From Pseudomonadota bacterium (lineage in GTDB: Bacteria; Pseudomonadota; Gammaproteobacteria; Burkholderiales; Burkholderiaceae_B), in contig JAEYVD010000485.1 in assembly GCA_023432075.1 (NCBI GenBank), positions 1 through 5,104 of the forward strand: a stretch of DNA of 5,104 nucleotides. Reading direction: 5' to 3'. This document shows, in pieces, positions 1-5,104 of this stretch. Position 1 is the first letter of the stretch; each line of letters starts with the position of its first letter. The notes under the pieces were generated by a model that saw only the letters and a list, made by a program, of their open reading frames with translations, searched no databases and had not been told where the DNA came from. The translations under genes and the position numbers were made by a program.

Positions 1-53
1 CCGTAGACCTTGCCCGGCGCGGCGGGCGTGTGGCCGGTGCGCCGCTTAGGCAT
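1..53 (-). CDS. tauC: Start of TauC-like ABC transporter permease (partial, runs off the window)
   Basis: An ATG at 53-51 opens a frame that stays open to the window edge and reads [17 protein letters not shown], 17 codons plus two bases. The start lies inside the end of tauB, giving an 8-base overlap (46-53), as is common in tightly packed ABC transporter operons. No convincing Shine-Dalgarno lies upstream, so translation probably depends on ribosomes finishing tauB. The basic, proline- and alanine-rich start fits the cytoplasmic N-terminus of a TauC/SsuC-type permease, and the order tauA-tauB-tauC is the one known from E. coli. The product would be the inner-membrane channel of the importer. 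The identity rests mainly on gene order, because no membrane segment or permease motif is inside the window. Confidence 0.6.
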   Translation of the reverse strand, partial: MPKRRTGHTPAAPGKVY

Positions 54-879
54 GGAGGGCGTGCGGGGCGGCGGCGCGCTCGTCCCCGTAGATGATGCCG
101 AGGACTTGTTCGCGCATGGCGATGAAGTCGGGACTGGATTTGATGCCACGGCCATCGCGGGTCTCCAGGTAGCGCCGGTTGAACGCCGGCTCGAACGTGT
201 GCGTGATCCGGCCCGGGCGCGGCGACATGACGATCAGCCGCGACCCCAAAAAGAGCGCTTCTTCCACGCTGTGGGTGATGAAGAAAAACATCTTGTTGGT
301 CTGCCGCCAGATGTCCAGCAGCAGTTCCTGGATGGTTTCCCGGGTCAGCGCGTCCAGCGCGGCCATGGGCTCGTCCATCAGCAGCATGGCGGGGTCGCAG
401 GTCAGCGCGCGCGCAATGCCCACGCGCTGCTGCATGCCGCCTGACAGCTGGTAGATCATGTGGCGGTGAAAATCCTGCAGGCCCACCAGTTCCAGGTTGC
501 GGCGGGCGCGGGCGCGGCGGGTCTCCTTGTCCACGCCTTGCAGCTTCAGGCCGAACTCGGTGTTTTCCAGCACGTTCAGCCAGGGCAGCAGCGCGTGTTT
601 CTGGAACACCACGCCGCGGTCCGCGCCCGGGCCGACGATGGGCTTGCCGCCCAGCGTGATCTCGCCCTCGGTCGGCGACAGAAATCCGGCCAACAGGCTG
701 AGCAAGGTGGTCTTGCCGCAGCCCGAGGCGCCCAGCGCGACGACGAATTCGCCCGGCTGGATGGTCAGGTTGACGTCGTGCAGCGCGATCACCGGGCCGC
801 TGTCGTGCAGGCCGGGGTAGGTGACGCTGACGCCTTCCGCGCACAGGCGCTGCGCGGCGGATGTGGACTGCATGGTCAT
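46..879 (-). CDS. tauB: Taurine/sulfonate ABC transporter ATP-binding protein
   Basis: A 277-residue cytoplasmic ATPase that would power sulfonate import with TauA and TauC. All ABC ATPase landmarks are intact: Walker A GASGCGKT (50-57), Q-loop Gln93 in [10 protein letters not shown], signature LSGGMQQR (145-152), Walker B MLLMDEP with Asp169 and Glu170, D-loop ALD (174-176) and switch His203 in ITHSVEEA. The [12 protein letters not shown] stretch after the Q-loop and the C-terminal RPGRI segment are typical of the nitrate/sulfonate/taurine (SsuB/TauB) subfamily. An AGGGGG Shine-Dalgarno (886-891) sits 6 bases before the first ATG, which favours MTMQS over the second ATG two codons later. The gene follows tauA after 96 bp and its end overlaps the presumed tauC start. 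The ATPase fold is certain. Taurine rather than another alkanesulfonate is inferred from the neighbouring TauA. Confidence 0.92.
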   Translation of the reverse strand: MTMQSTSAAQRLCAEGVSVTYPGLHDSGPVIALHDVNLTIQPGEFVVALGASGCGKTTLLSLLAGFLSPTEGEITLGGKPIVGPGADRGVVFQKHALLPWLNVLENTEFGLKLQGVDKETRRARARRNLELVGLQDFHRHMIYQLSGGMQQRVGIARALTCDPAMLLMDEPMAALDALTRETIQELLLDIWRQTNKMFFFITHSVEEALFLGSRLIVMSPRPGRITHTFEPAFNRRYLETRDGRGIKSSPDFIAMREQVLGIIYGDERAAAPHALHA

Positions 880-975
880 GCTGATCCCCCTGGTCGTGGT
901 GGCCGGGCCGGCGGCTGCCGGGTCCGCCCCGTCGCGGCGGCAGGCGCCGGGGTGGCGCCGGGCCGGGCGGGGTGT
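880..975 (-). other. tauA-tauB intercistronic spacer with two GC-rich hairpins
   Basis: This 96-base gap between the tauA stop and the tauB start contains two small inverted repeats. One is GGCGCC (943-948) paired with GGCGCC (954-959), with a 5-base loop. The other is CCGGC (908-912) paired with GCCGG (917-921), with a 4-base loop. Neither is followed by a T run, so a full stop of transcription is unlikely. Such structures after a binding-protein gene often protect the upstream mRNA or slow polymerase, giving more binding protein than ATPase. That role is inferred here. The tauB Shine-Dalgarno AGGGGG is at 886-891. Confidence 0.5.
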
Positions 976-2004
976 TTACTTGGCCGCCGCCGTGGCGTAC
1001 TGATCCGTGACGAATGGGCTGTAATCGTCCAGCGCCTTGTCGATCTGCTTCTGATCCTTCAGGAACTTGGCGCTGGCCGCGAAGGCGCGCGCGGCGCCCG
1101 AGTCCTTGCCGCCGCCGAGCCAGGTCTTGGAGATCTGCTCTTCCACGGTCGGGAACACCAGCAGGCCCAGCGCCTCGACGATGTCTTCCGGCTTGCCGCC
1201 GATGAGCTTGACGATGCCCTTGACCTGCGGCGAGTCGGCCGTCCACTTGGCGCTGTTGGCGCGGTAGTCGGCATACGACTTGGCCAGCACGCCGGTAAAG
1301 GCAGCCATGAACTTCGGATTCTTCTGCGCCCAGGCCTTGTCCACCACGATGCCGTCGAATGTCGGCACGCTGGCCGCGCCGATCTGTTCGGAGTCGGCGA
1401 TGATCTTGCCGGTCTTGGCGATCTCGGTCAGGGCGGGCGGCCACACGTAGGCGGCGTCAATGTCGCCGCGCTGCCAGGCGGCCACGATCTGCGGCGGCTG
1501 CATGTTCAGGATGCGCACATCGCGGGGCGGCACCTTCCAGACCTGCTCAAGCCCGACCAGCAGGTGAAAGTGCGACGTCGACACGAACGGCGTTGCGACA
1601 CGCTTGCCTTTCAGGTCGGCCGTGCTGTTGATGCCGGAACCGTTGCGCGCCACCAGCGCTTCGGACTTGCCGATGTTGTCCAGGATCCAGAAGAGCTGCA
1701 TGTCCACGCCGCGCGTGGCGGCCGAGGTGATGCCCGTGGAACCCAGCACGCCCACCGGCACGTTGCCGGAGGCCAGCGCGGTCGAGATGTCGCCGCCCGA
1801 GGTGAACTGGCGCCAGTCCACTTGGTAGCCGGCCTCCTTGAGGGCCTTGTCGAAACTGCCGTCCGCGATCGAGGACAGGAAAGGCCCGACGATGAGCTGA
1901 TAGCCCACCACGAGTTTGGTCTGCGCGTAGGCGGGCGCAGCCAGCAGCGCGGCGGCCAGGCCGGCCAGGGTGCATCGGCGAATCAGGCGGTATATCGCGT
2001 TCAT
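976..2004 (-). CDS. tauA: Taurine ABC transporter substrate-binding protein
   Basis: A 342-residue secreted binding protein that captures taurine or a similar sulfonate in the periplasm and hands it to the permease. Residues 1-27 form a Sec signal peptide: basic start (RLIRR), hydrophobic core LAGLAAALLAA, and an AYA motif with cleavage predicted before Gln28. There is no lipobox, so the protein should be soluble. The mature part starts TKLVVGYQ and shows the SsuA/TauA-type periplasmic fold. Segments resembling the TauA group are TSGGDISTALASGNVPVG (68-85), GSTGITSAATRGV (88-100), ATPFVSTSHFHLL (137-149) and DAAYVWPPALTEI (183-195). Length is near the roughly 320 residues of E. coli TauA. The ATG is supported by GGAGA five bases upstream and by the signal peptide beginning at once. 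It is first in a tauABC order. Another short-chain sulfonate is a possible alternative substrate. Confidence 0.92.
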   Translation of the reverse strand: MNAIYRLIRRCTLAGLAAALLAAPAYAQTKLVVGYQLIVGPFLSSIADGSFDKALKEAGYQVDWRQFTSGGDISTALASGNVPVGVLGSTGITSAATRGVDMQLFWILDNIGKSEALVARNGSGINSTADLKGKRVATPFVSTSHFHLLVGLEQVWKVPPRDVRILNMQPPQIVAAWQRGDIDAAYVWPPALTEIAKTGKIIADSEQIGAASVPTFDGIVVDKAWAQKNPKFMAAFTGVLAKSYADYRANSAKWTADSPQVKGIVKLIGGKPEDIVEALGLLVFPTVEEQISKTWLGGGKDSGAARAFAASAKFLKDQKQIDKALDDYSPFVTDQYATAAAK

Positions 2005-2020
2005 GGAGATCTCCGGGAGA
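2005..2020 (-). promoter_or_regulatory. tauA ribosome binding site inside a small palindrome
   Basis: Read on the minus strand, GGAGA (2010-2014) is a good Shine-Dalgarno five bases before the tauA ATG. It lies in the perfect 10-base palindrome GGAGATCTCC (2005-2014). A second TCTCC just upstream (2016-2020) is also complementary to it, so the ribosome site could pair on either side. Both pairings are short and would be weak. Confidence 0.6.
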
Positions 2021-2027
2021 GAACGGC

Positions 2028-2041
2028 CGCGCCCCGGCGCG
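2028..2041 (-). other. Short GC hairpin in the tauA leader
   Basis: CGCGCC (2028-2033) and GGCGCG (2036-2041) form a 6-bp stem with a 2-base loop, or a shorter stem with a 4-base loop. It would lie about 13 bases upstream of the tauA Shine-Dalgarno in the mRNA if transcription starts further upstream. There is no T run, so it is not a terminator. It may be a leader structure or a chance palindrome in GC-rich DNA. Confidence 0.35.
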
Positions 2042-2050
2042 ACCGGCTTG

Positions 2051-2093
2051 CTGGTGCCAGTTTGCCCGGATGGGACCAGAACGCTAGGGCCAG
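2051..2093 (-). promoter_or_regulatory. Candidate activator-binding direct repeats upstream of tauA
   Basis: On the minus strand three CTGG-starting decamers precede tauA: CTGGCCCTAG (2093-2084), CTGGTCCCAT (2079-2070) and CTGGCACCAG (2060-2051). The first two start 14 bases apart and the third a further 19. From memory, the MocR-type taurine regulator TauR of Rhodobacter uses direct repeats close to CTGGACYTAA. The first copy matches 8 of 10 positions, the second 7 and the third 6. No good sigma-70 -35/-10 pair is visible here, which would fit an activator-dependent promoter. No tauR gene is in the window, so this is a weak call. Confidence 0.3.
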
Positions 2094-2111
2094 ATGTCCG
2101 GATCAGTAGGA

Positions 2112-2201
2112 GCCAAAAGCGGCCGGGCCCGCCGGCTGCGCCGGCAATGCCCGAACGGGCATCGTCGTCGCAGCGGGCGGGCCCGCGATATGCGCCAAAA
2201 G
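2112..2201 (-). terminator. Nested inverted repeat downstream of folE, possible terminator
   Basis: Arms CGGGCCCGCC (2124-2133) and GGCGGGCCCG (2176-2185) are exact 10-base complements. Between them sits the hairpin ATGCCCGAACGGGCAT (2147-2162), with a 7-bp stem. GCCGGC-TGC-GCCGGC (2131-2145) is an alternative stem overlapping one outer arm. Read from folE, the outer stem is followed within about 10 bases by CTTTT (2119-2115), a short T run, so the region could end folE transcription. The octamer GCCAAAAG flanks the structure as a direct repeat (2112-2119 and 2194-2201). The T run is short and slightly displaced, so termination is plausible but not certain. A dispersed palindromic repeat is an alternative. 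Confidence 0.45.
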
Positions 2202-2216
2202 GATGAGATCGCCGGT

Positions 2217-2762
2217 TCAGCGAATCAGGCTGAGAAACTCCGCACGCGTGGACGGGTTTTCATGGAATTCGCCCAGCATCACCGAGGTGACCATGGACGA
2301 ATTCTGCTTTTCGACGCCGCGCATCATCATGCACATGTGCTGGGCCTCGATGACGACGGCTACGCCGGCCGCGCCGGTGACGCTTTGCACGGCTTCAGCC
2401 ACCTGGCGGCTGAGGTTTTCCTGAATCTGCAGGCGGCGCGCATACATTTCGACGATGCGCGCGACCTTGGACAGGCCCAGGACCTTGCCGGCCGGCAGGT
2501 AGGCGACGTGTGCCTTGCCGATGAAGGGCAGCATGTGGTGCTCGCACAGCGAGTACAGCTCGATGTTCTTGACCAGGACGATCTCGCGCGTGTCCGAGGT
2601 GAACAAGGCGCCGTTGACGATCTCTTCCAGGTTCTGGTCGTAGCCCCGGCACAGGTGACGCATGGCCTTGGCCGCGCGGGCGGGCGTGTCGGCCAGACCT
2701 TCGCGGGACGGATCTTCCCCTAGTGCTTCGAGAATGGCGGTGTAGTGCTTTTCCAATGACAT
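2217..2762 (-). CDS. folE: GTP cyclohydrolase I (zinc type)
   Basis: A 181-residue cytoplasmic enzyme converting GTP to 7,8-dihydroneopterin triphosphate and formate, the first step of tetrahydrofolate synthesis. The family is homodecameric. The active site is complete: zinc ligands Cys73 and His76 in LCEHHMLPF and Cys144 in [10 protein letters not shown], catalytic His75, His142 next to the second zinc site, and QEN at 114-116, matching the Gln151-Glu152 region of E. coli FolE. The [10 protein letters not shown] motif (25-34) and GLSKVARIV (96-104) are also typical. The length is close to short FolE proteins such as that of Bacillus (about 190), versus about 220 in E. coli. The chosen ATG has AGGAG five bases upstream and starts MSLEKHY. 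An upstream in-frame TTG at 2864 would add 34 residues without family character. The gene stands apart, 148 bp after the response regulator and 212 bp before tauA, so it is probably transcribed separately. Confidence 0.95.
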   Translation of the reverse strand: MSLEKHYTAILEALGEDPSREGLADTPARAAKAMRHLCRGYDQNLEEIVNGALFTSDTREIVLVKNIELYSLCEHHMLPFIGKAHVAYLPAGKVLGLSKVARIVEMYARRLQIQENLSRQVAEAVQSVTGAAGVAVVIEAQHMCMMMRGVEKQNSSMVTSVMLGEFHENPSTRAEFLSLIR

Positions 2763-2767
2763 GGGGA

Positions 2768-2794
2768 CTCCTGGCGGCGCGCCCTCTGGCGCGC
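2768..2794 (-). promoter_or_regulatory. folE Shine-Dalgarno with a stem-loop just upstream
   Basis: On the minus strand AGGAG (2768-2772) precedes the folE ATG by five bases, a strong site that decides the start. Four bases upstream of it, GCGCGCC (2788-2794 read on minus) and GGCGCGC (2777-2783) form a 7-bp all-GC stem with an AGAG loop (2784-2787). The stem leaves the ribosome site free. It could stabilise the mRNA 5' region or respond to a regulator, but no known riboswitch is recognised. Confidence 0.55.
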
Positions 2795-2833
2795 GGTGAT
2801 GCGTGGGTTGATGCAGGGCGGCATCGGGGATGG

Positions 2834-2846
2834 TTGCGTGTCGCAA
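2834..2846. promoter_or_regulatory. 13-bp palindrome upstream of folE, possible operator
   Basis: TTGCG-TGT-CGCAA is a perfect inverted repeat with a 3-base centre, about 72 bases upstream of the folE start. It is less GC-rich than its surroundings and too short for a terminator, so a protein-binding site is a reasonable guess. A poor -10-like TAGACT lies next to it on the minus strand (2852-2847), but no matching -35 is visible. Confidence 0.3.
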
Positions 2847-2871
2847 GTCTACCTCAGCGGCCAAGGCGGAA

Positions 2872-2887
2872 TGCGGGCGTGCCCGCA
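2872..2887 (-). terminator. Hairpin after the response regulator gene, weak terminator candidate
   Basis: TGCGGGC (2872-2878) and GCCCGCA (2881-2887) form an exact 7-bp stem with a 2-base loop, or 6 bp with a 4-base loop, 24 bases past the response regulator stop codon. On the minus strand only TTCC follows, so the T run is poor. It may be a weak or Rho-assisted end of the two-component operon, or may only protect the 3' end. If it leaks, folE would be partly co-transcribed. Confidence 0.4.
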
Positions 2888-2910
2888 GTGCGTGGGGGTA
2901 TTTCCGGCAT

Positions 2911-3567
2911 TCAGACGCCCCGGTTTTCCACCGCGTACTTGATGAGTTCGGCCTGCCCGTCGATGCCCAGCTTGCGCTTGATGTTCAGGCGGTGCGTCTC
3001 CACCGTGCGCACGGACAACCCCAGCACCTGCGCGATCTGCTTGTTGGCATGGCCGTCGGCAATATGCCGCAGCACGTCGCGCTCGCGTTGTGTCAGCAAG
3101 GTCGCCAGCGCGCTGGCTTGCGACAGCCGCACGGCCGCGGCGGCGCTGAAGTAGCTGCGGCCGGCCATGACGGCGTCGATGGCGGCGATGATCTCCTGCG
3201 CTGGTTCGTCCTTGAGCAGGTAGCCGCGGGCGCCGGCCTTCACGGCCTGCACCATGTATTCCGGGTTGTCGTGCATGGACAGCACCAGCACGGCAATCTG
3301 CGGATAGCGCTCGTGCAGCAGCGCCGTCAGCTCCAGGCCGCCGACCCCCGGCATGTTCAGGTCCATCAGCGCCAGATGGGGCAGGGTGCCGCCCTGCGGG
3401 TCTTCGGCCATGCAGGCGGCCAGGAAGCCCTGGGCGGCGGCGGCGTTGCCGGCTTCGCCCACCACCCGCAGTTGCGGCACGGTTTCCAGGCGCAGGCGCA
3501 GGCCGTCGCGCACCAGGGGATGGTCGTCGATCAGCAGCAGGCGGACGGCGTCGGGTTTGTCGGTCAT
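2911..3567 (-). CDS. NarL/FixJ-family two-component response regulator
   Basis: A 218-residue DNA-binding response regulator. The receiver domain (about 9-125) has the acidic pair Asp14-Asp15 in [14 protein letters not shown], phosphoacceptor Asp69 in LALMDLNMP, Ser97 in VLVLSMHD and Lys119 in GYLLKD, so it should be phosphorylatable. After a short linker, a LuxR-type helix-turn-helix (about 158-205) reads [23 protein letters not shown] and then [21 protein letters not shown], with the usual Glu-Arg start and recognition helix SVRTVETHR. Its ATG overlaps the kinase stop codon as ATGA, and no clear Shine-Dalgarno is seen, so translation is probably coupled to the kinase. The partner is almost certainly that kinase. 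The target genes cannot be told from the sequence, and no specific family name is justified. Confidence 0.93.
   Translation of the reverse strand: MTDKPDAVRLLLIDDHPLVRDGLRLRLETVPQLRVVGEAGNAAAAQGFLAACMAEDPQGGTLPHLALMDLNMPGVGGLELTALLHERYPQIAVLVLSMHDNPEYMVQAVKAGARGYLLKDEPAQEIIAAIDAVMAGRSYFSAAAAVRLSQASALATLLTQRERDVLRHIADGHANKQIAQVLGLSVRTVETHRLNIKRKLGIDGQAELIKYAVENRGV
3564..3567 (-). other. ATGA stop/start overlap of kinase and regulator
   Basis: The regulator ATG (3567-3565) and the kinase TGA (3566-3564) share bases in the classic 4-base ATGA arrangement. With no clear Shine-Dalgarno before the regulator, this suggests termination-reinitiation and near-equal synthesis of the two partners. Confidence 0.85.
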
Positions 3568-4988
3568 GCTTGGCGTGGTGTCGAAAGTGGGGCGCCGGCG
3601 GGCGGCAGCGGAAGCCAGGCCTGCAAGGTCGTGCCTTGCGCGGTGGAATGAAAAGTCAGGGTGCCGGACAGCGCGCTCATGCGTTCGCGCATGTTGCGCA
3701 GGCCGATGCCGCGATGGGGGTCCTGCTGGACGGCGGCATCGTCAAAGCCGCAGCCGTCGTCGCTGATGGTCAGGCGCAGGTCGCGCGCCGAGTACGCCAG
3801 CGTCAGGTCCGCGCGCGTCGCGCCCGCGTGGCGCATCACGTTGGTCAGCGCCTCTTGCGTCACGCGAAACAGCGCGGTCGCGTAGGCGTCGGGCAGCTTC
3901 ACCGGCTGCCCGACGGTATGCAGATCCACGGTCAGCGGCGGTGCGCCGTTCTCGGCGCGGATGGCAAATTCCCGGCCCAGGTGCTCCAGCGCCGCGGGCA
4001 GGCCCATGTCGTCCAGCAGGGTGGGACGCAGGTTGTGCGAGATGCGGCGGACTTCGCCGACGGCCGTGTTCAGCCGGTCCAGCGCGCCGCCCAGCGGCGT
4101 GTCGATGTGCGCAAGCACGCGGGGATCGTCCGGGTGCGACTGCCGCAGCCGTTCGCGGGCGGCCTCCAGCGACAGCTTGACCGACACCAGGACCTGGCTG
4201 ATGCCGTCGTGCAGCTCGCGCGACAAGCGCGCGCGCTCGTCTTCCTGCGAACGCACGATCTGGCGGGCCATCAGGCGCAGCTTGGCGTCCGACTGGCGAT
4301 GGTCGCTGATATTGAGCGCCAGCCCACAGGCCGCCACGCCCAGGATCGACACGGCCGCGATGCCCGCCACCCACGCAAACATGTCCCGGATATTGGCCTG
4401 CGCCGCAGCGTCGATCCGCACCAGCGCCTGCTGAACGTCATCCAGATAGATGCCGGTGCCCAGCATCCAGCCCCAGCGCTCCAGCACCACGACATAGCCA
4501 AGCTTTTCGACGGTCTGGTTGGTGGACGGCTTTTCCCAGAGGTAATGCACCACCTCGCCTTGCTGCCCGCCGCGCCGCGCCGCCGTCAGCAGGTTCTGGA
4601 TGACCGGCTGGCCTTGGGTGTCGCGCAGGTTCCAGAGGTCTTGCCCGACCAGTTCCGGCTGCCGCGGGTGCATCAGGTTCCTGCCGTTCAGGTCGTAGAC
4701 AAAGAAATAGCCGTCGTGGCCGAACTCCATCTGCGCCAGGAGTTCCAGCGCGCGCTGGCGCGTCGCCTCGTCGTCGCCCGCGGCCTGCAGCGGCGCGATG
4801 GCGCTGTAGGCCAGGTTTACGTAGTGGCGCAGTTCGCCTTCCTTGCTGGCAAGCCAGGCGGTTTCGACCACCTGCTTTTCGCGCTGCGCCAATTGCAGTC
4901 CCTGCACGTAGACGGCGACCGTGATGGCGGCGACGGCCACCATCAGCGGGACCGCCGCAAGCAGCAGAATTTTGAGGCGCAGCTTCAT
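3564..4988 (-). CDS. Cache-domain sensor histidine kinase (HisKA_3 type)
   Basis: A 474-residue inner-membrane kinase. A first membrane helix (about 7-29) is followed by a periplasmic sensor (about 30-200) with single-Cache type 2 features: FGHDGYFFVYDLNGRNLMHPRQPELVG starting at 89, then GYVVVLERWGWMLGTGIYLDDV (164-185). A second helix spans about 205-226. The dimerisation domain has RSQEDERARLSRELHDGISQ with phosphoacceptor His260 and adjacent Asp261, the HisKA_3 pattern paired with NarL-type regulators. The ATPase domain has an N box with Asn383 (QEALTNVMRHAG), a G1 box DDGCGF (410-415) and a G2 box GIGLRNMRERM (427-437). No HAMP domain is evident. Known ligands of this Cache class are often two- or three-carbon carboxylates, so a small organic acid is a guess only. 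The start MKLRLKILLL places the membrane helix first. A GTG at 5087 would add 33 uncharacteristic residues. It is first of a two-gene operon. Confidence 0.92.
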   Translation of the reverse strand: MKLRLKILLLAAVPLMVAVAAITVAVYVQGLQLAQREKQVVETAWLASKEGELRHYVNLAYSAIAPLQAAGDDEATRQRALELLAQMEFGHDGYFFVYDLNGRNLMHPRQPELVGQDLWNLRDTQGQPVIQNLLTAARRGGQQGEVVHYLWEKPSTNQTVEKLGYVVVLERWGWMLGTGIYLDDVQQALVRIDAAAQANIRDMFAWVAGIAAVSILGVAACGLALNISDHRQSDAKLRLMARQIVRSQEDERARLSRELHDGISQVLVSVKLSLEAARERLRQSHPDDPRVLAHIDTPLGGALDRLNTAVGEVRRISHNLRPTLLDDMGLPAALEHLGREFAIRAENGAPPLTVDLHTVGQPVKLPDAYATALFRVTQEALTNVMRHAGATRADLTLAYSARDLRLTISDDGCGFDDAAVQQDPHRGIGLRNMRERMSALSGTLTFHSTAQGTTLQAWLPLPPAGAPLSTPRQA

Positions 4989-5104
4989 AAGGATTTGTAT
5001 CAGCCCGGGACGGCTTTGCTGCGACGCATCAACCGACGGGGCGCCGAGGCAGGAACGCGGAAAGTTCGGGGATTTTACGATTTCCACGGAATTTTGCTGC
5101 GGCG
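4989..5104 (-). promoter_or_regulatory. Kinase upstream region with possible -10 elements
   Basis: No other gene is seen in the 116 bases before the kinase start. On the minus strand TAAAAT (5077-5072) matches the sigma-70 -10 consensus at five of six positions, but no good -35 lies at the right distance inside the window. A second weaker candidate, TGATACAAA, ends five bases before the ATG and would give a nearly leaderless mRNA. No Shine-Dalgarno precedes the ATG. The 9-mer CGCAGCAAA (minus strand) occurs twice, at 5093-5101 and 5015-5023, with a 78-base period. The local A+T content is higher than in the genes, which fits a promoter region. Confidence 0.3.

Noticed and set aside
460..2109. 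A 549-codon open frame on the plus strand opposite tauA and tauB
   Set aside because: It is antisense to two well-supported genes, and its translation is Gly/Ala/Arg/His/Gln-rich with no recognisable domain. It spans the tauA-tauB gap as an open frame only because GC-rich codon bias removes stops from the opposite strand.
2112..2201. Insertion sequence with target-site duplication (GCCAAAAG on both sides)
   Set aside because: The octamers do not directly abut the inverted repeats, the spacing differs on the two sides, and there is no transposase. It is kept only as a possible relic under findings, not as a mobile element.
2094..2723. A 209-codon plus-strand open frame opposite folE and its downstream region
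   Set aside because: It overlaps the fully conserved folE gene on the other strand, and its protein has no recognisable motif.
2763..2864. A 34-residue N-terminal extension of FolE from a TTG
   Set aside because: The extension has no family similarity, includes the leader hairpin and Shine-Dalgarno, and starts with a rare codon. The ATG at 2762 has a strong ribosome site.
2763..2910. A folate- or pterin-sensing riboswitch upstream of folE
   Set aside because: The leader is short, and I recognise no tetrahydrofolate or other known riboswitch core. Only simple hairpins are visible.
2830..3651. A 273-codon plus-strand open frame opposite the response regulator
   Set aside because: It is a shadow frame with long Gln/His/Gly/Ala runs and no domain, while the minus strand encodes an intact receiver and helix-turn-helix protein with all key residues.
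4989..5087. A 33-residue N-terminal extension of the histidine kinase from a GTG
   Set aside because: It would put a polar, proline- and serine-rich segment before the first membrane helix and has no ribosome site. MKLRLKILLL is a normal start for such sensors.

Overview
The window is about two-thirds G+C, and every convincing gene is on the minus strand. The protein sequences (an Achromobacter/Bordetella-like TauA, a short bacterial FolE, and a Cache sensor kinase with a NarL-type regulator) together with the base composition suggest a betaproteobacterium, probably of the Alcaligenaceae. This is an inference from general resemblance, since no search could be run.

In transcription order (right to left), the window starts with a two-component pair. 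A membrane histidine kinase with a periplasmic single-Cache-type domain (3564-4988) is followed by a NarL/FixJ response regulator (2911-3567), and the two overlap by ATGA. After a 148-bp gap with a hairpin, a 13-bp palindrome and a leader stem-loop comes folE, the zinc GTP cyclohydrolase I of folate synthesis (2217-2762). Next is a 212-bp intergenic region. It holds a nested GC-rich inverted repeat followed by a short T run, which may end folE transcription, and then degenerate CTGG-based direct repeats upstream of tauA.

The last block is a taurine/alkanesulfonate-type ABC importer: tauA (periplasmic binding protein, 976-2004), tauB (ATPase, 46-879), and the first 17 codons of what should be the permease tauC, overlapping the end of tauB and leaving the window at position 1. 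Between tauA and tauB lie two short hairpins. The three proteins would capture taurine or a related sulfonate in the periplasm and import it at the cost of ATP, giving sulfur and possibly carbon and nitrogen.

Three functional units therefore sit side by side: signalling, folate synthesis and sulfonate uptake. Nothing in the sequence directly links them. I see no tRNA, rRNA, CRISPR array, insertion sequence, transposase or phage gene, and no frameshifted or broken gene. The long plus-strand open frames are antisense shadows of the minus-strand genes. I found no clearly new biological system. The most unexplained DNA is the structured folE-tauA intergenic region.
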